A stretch of 64,000 bases of DNA, taken from positions 62,001 through 126,000 of the forward strand of contig NZ_VKKH01000009.1 in NCBI RefSeq assembly GCF_007197995.1, given 5' to 3'. Below the pieces are notes generated by a model that worked only from the letters and a program-made list of their open reading frames with translations, was not told where the DNA came from and made no database searches. Made by a program: the position numbers and the translations under genes. This stretch comes from Aliiglaciecola sp. M165. GTDB lineage: Bacteria; Pseudomonadota; Gammaproteobacteria; Enterobacterales; Alteromonadaceae. Every line of letters starts with the position of its first letter. Position 1 is the stretch's first letter. Below are positions 63,785-64,000 of the stretch, one piece after another.

Positions 63785-63858
63785 CTTTTTACTTCCGTCT
63801 GAGGCATGGATGCCGAAGCCGAGCCCCCATGGACGGGTTTACGGCGTGAAGTAAAAAG
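63785..63858. repeat. Structured intergenic repeat-like element
   Basis: Outer arms CTTTTTACTTC (63785-63795) and GAAGTAAAAAG (63848-63858) are perfect inverted repeats enclosing GC-rich sequence with an inner hairpin GGCAT-GG-ATGCC (63803-63814). The layout recalls the families of intergenic palindromic repeats common in Alteromonadales and Shewanella. Only one copy was noticed in this window. The flanking stretch 63612-64000 has no recognisable gene. Confidence 0.5.
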
Positions 63859-64000
63859 TTTATTCATTCCCTCACTGAATAAATTACATCTGCGAATTGG
63901 TTTAACTGATCAGCATTAACCTTTCAAGGTGGCTTTAAAAGTTCGGTGTTAACACGACTCAATGCTTATGATGCTTATCTGGCAATGACTCGATGTAGAT

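Overview
The window looks like a chromosomal segment of a marine gammaproteobacterium, most likely of the Alteromonadales (Alteromonas/Glaciecola/Paraglaciecola relatives). Three things support this: the AT-leaning base composition, a gene content dominated by gammaproteobacterial core genes, and two gene neighbourhoods known from E. coli, fadR-nhaB-dsbB (with the nearby ycgL/ycgM/ycgN set) and yoaA-tsaB-slp-fadD-rnd. No rRNA, tRNA, CRISPR array, prophage or intact insertion sequence was recognised.

Layout. 0.1-2 kb: two phasins (polyhydroxyalkanoate granule proteins) beside the fatty-acid regulator FadR. 2.2-4.4 kb: NhaB antiporter and DsbB. 4.4-12.3 kb: mixed stress and metabolism genes (SOUL lipoprotein, TetR/cupin divergent pair with a clear operator, small TUDOR-like protein plus hemerythrin, NADP-glutamate dehydrogenase with a phosphatase/lipid-kinase fusion, topoisomerase IB). 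12.3-23.2 kb: a long minus-strand core block from ycgN to yoaA, including rnd, fadD, slp and tsaB. 23.4-31.1 kb: a tightly overlapping Mrp/Mnh-type multisubunit cation/proton antiporter operon with three NuoL/M/N-like subunits. 31.4-39.2 kb: small membrane and lipoprotein genes, a JmjC-type oxygenase, an S9 peptidase, a diheme cytochrome-rhodanese fusion, an exported short-chain dehydrogenase, a hydrolase and an NTF2-like protein.

39.3-44.0 kb is the most distinctive part: a five-gene minus-strand operon encoding a NirB-like FAD/[2Fe-2S] reductase fused to a four-histidine membrane domain, an eleven-heme cytochrome c, a heme-binding DUF3365 protein, a cytochrome c5-like lipoprotein and a single-domain globin. 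A 16-bp hairpin sits in its leader. I read it as a route for electrons from cytoplasmic NAD(P)H to periplasmic multiheme cytochromes; the terminal acceptor is unknown. It is followed by metY (homocysteine synthesis).

45.7-64 kb is accessory and poorly characterised: a CadC-like membrane regulator with exported neighbours, a STAS-like protein, two unknown membrane-protein genes, a PEP-CTERM-like surface protein, a lipase-like protein with a lipoprotein partner, a LysR gene with two alpha/beta hydrolases (one with a replaced nucleophile elbow), an HxlR regulator with repeated operator half-sites, a membrane-protein gene broken by a single in-frame TGA, and a three-gene unit of a membrane LytTR regulator, an exported protein and a duplicated retropepsin-like lipoprotein.

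Read as a whole, the window covers fatty-acid and storage-polymer control (FadR, FadD, phasins), sodium/proton homeostasis (NhaB, Mnh), and periplasmic redox chemistry (DsbB, several c-type cytochromes). All assignments come from reading the sequence; no database search was run.
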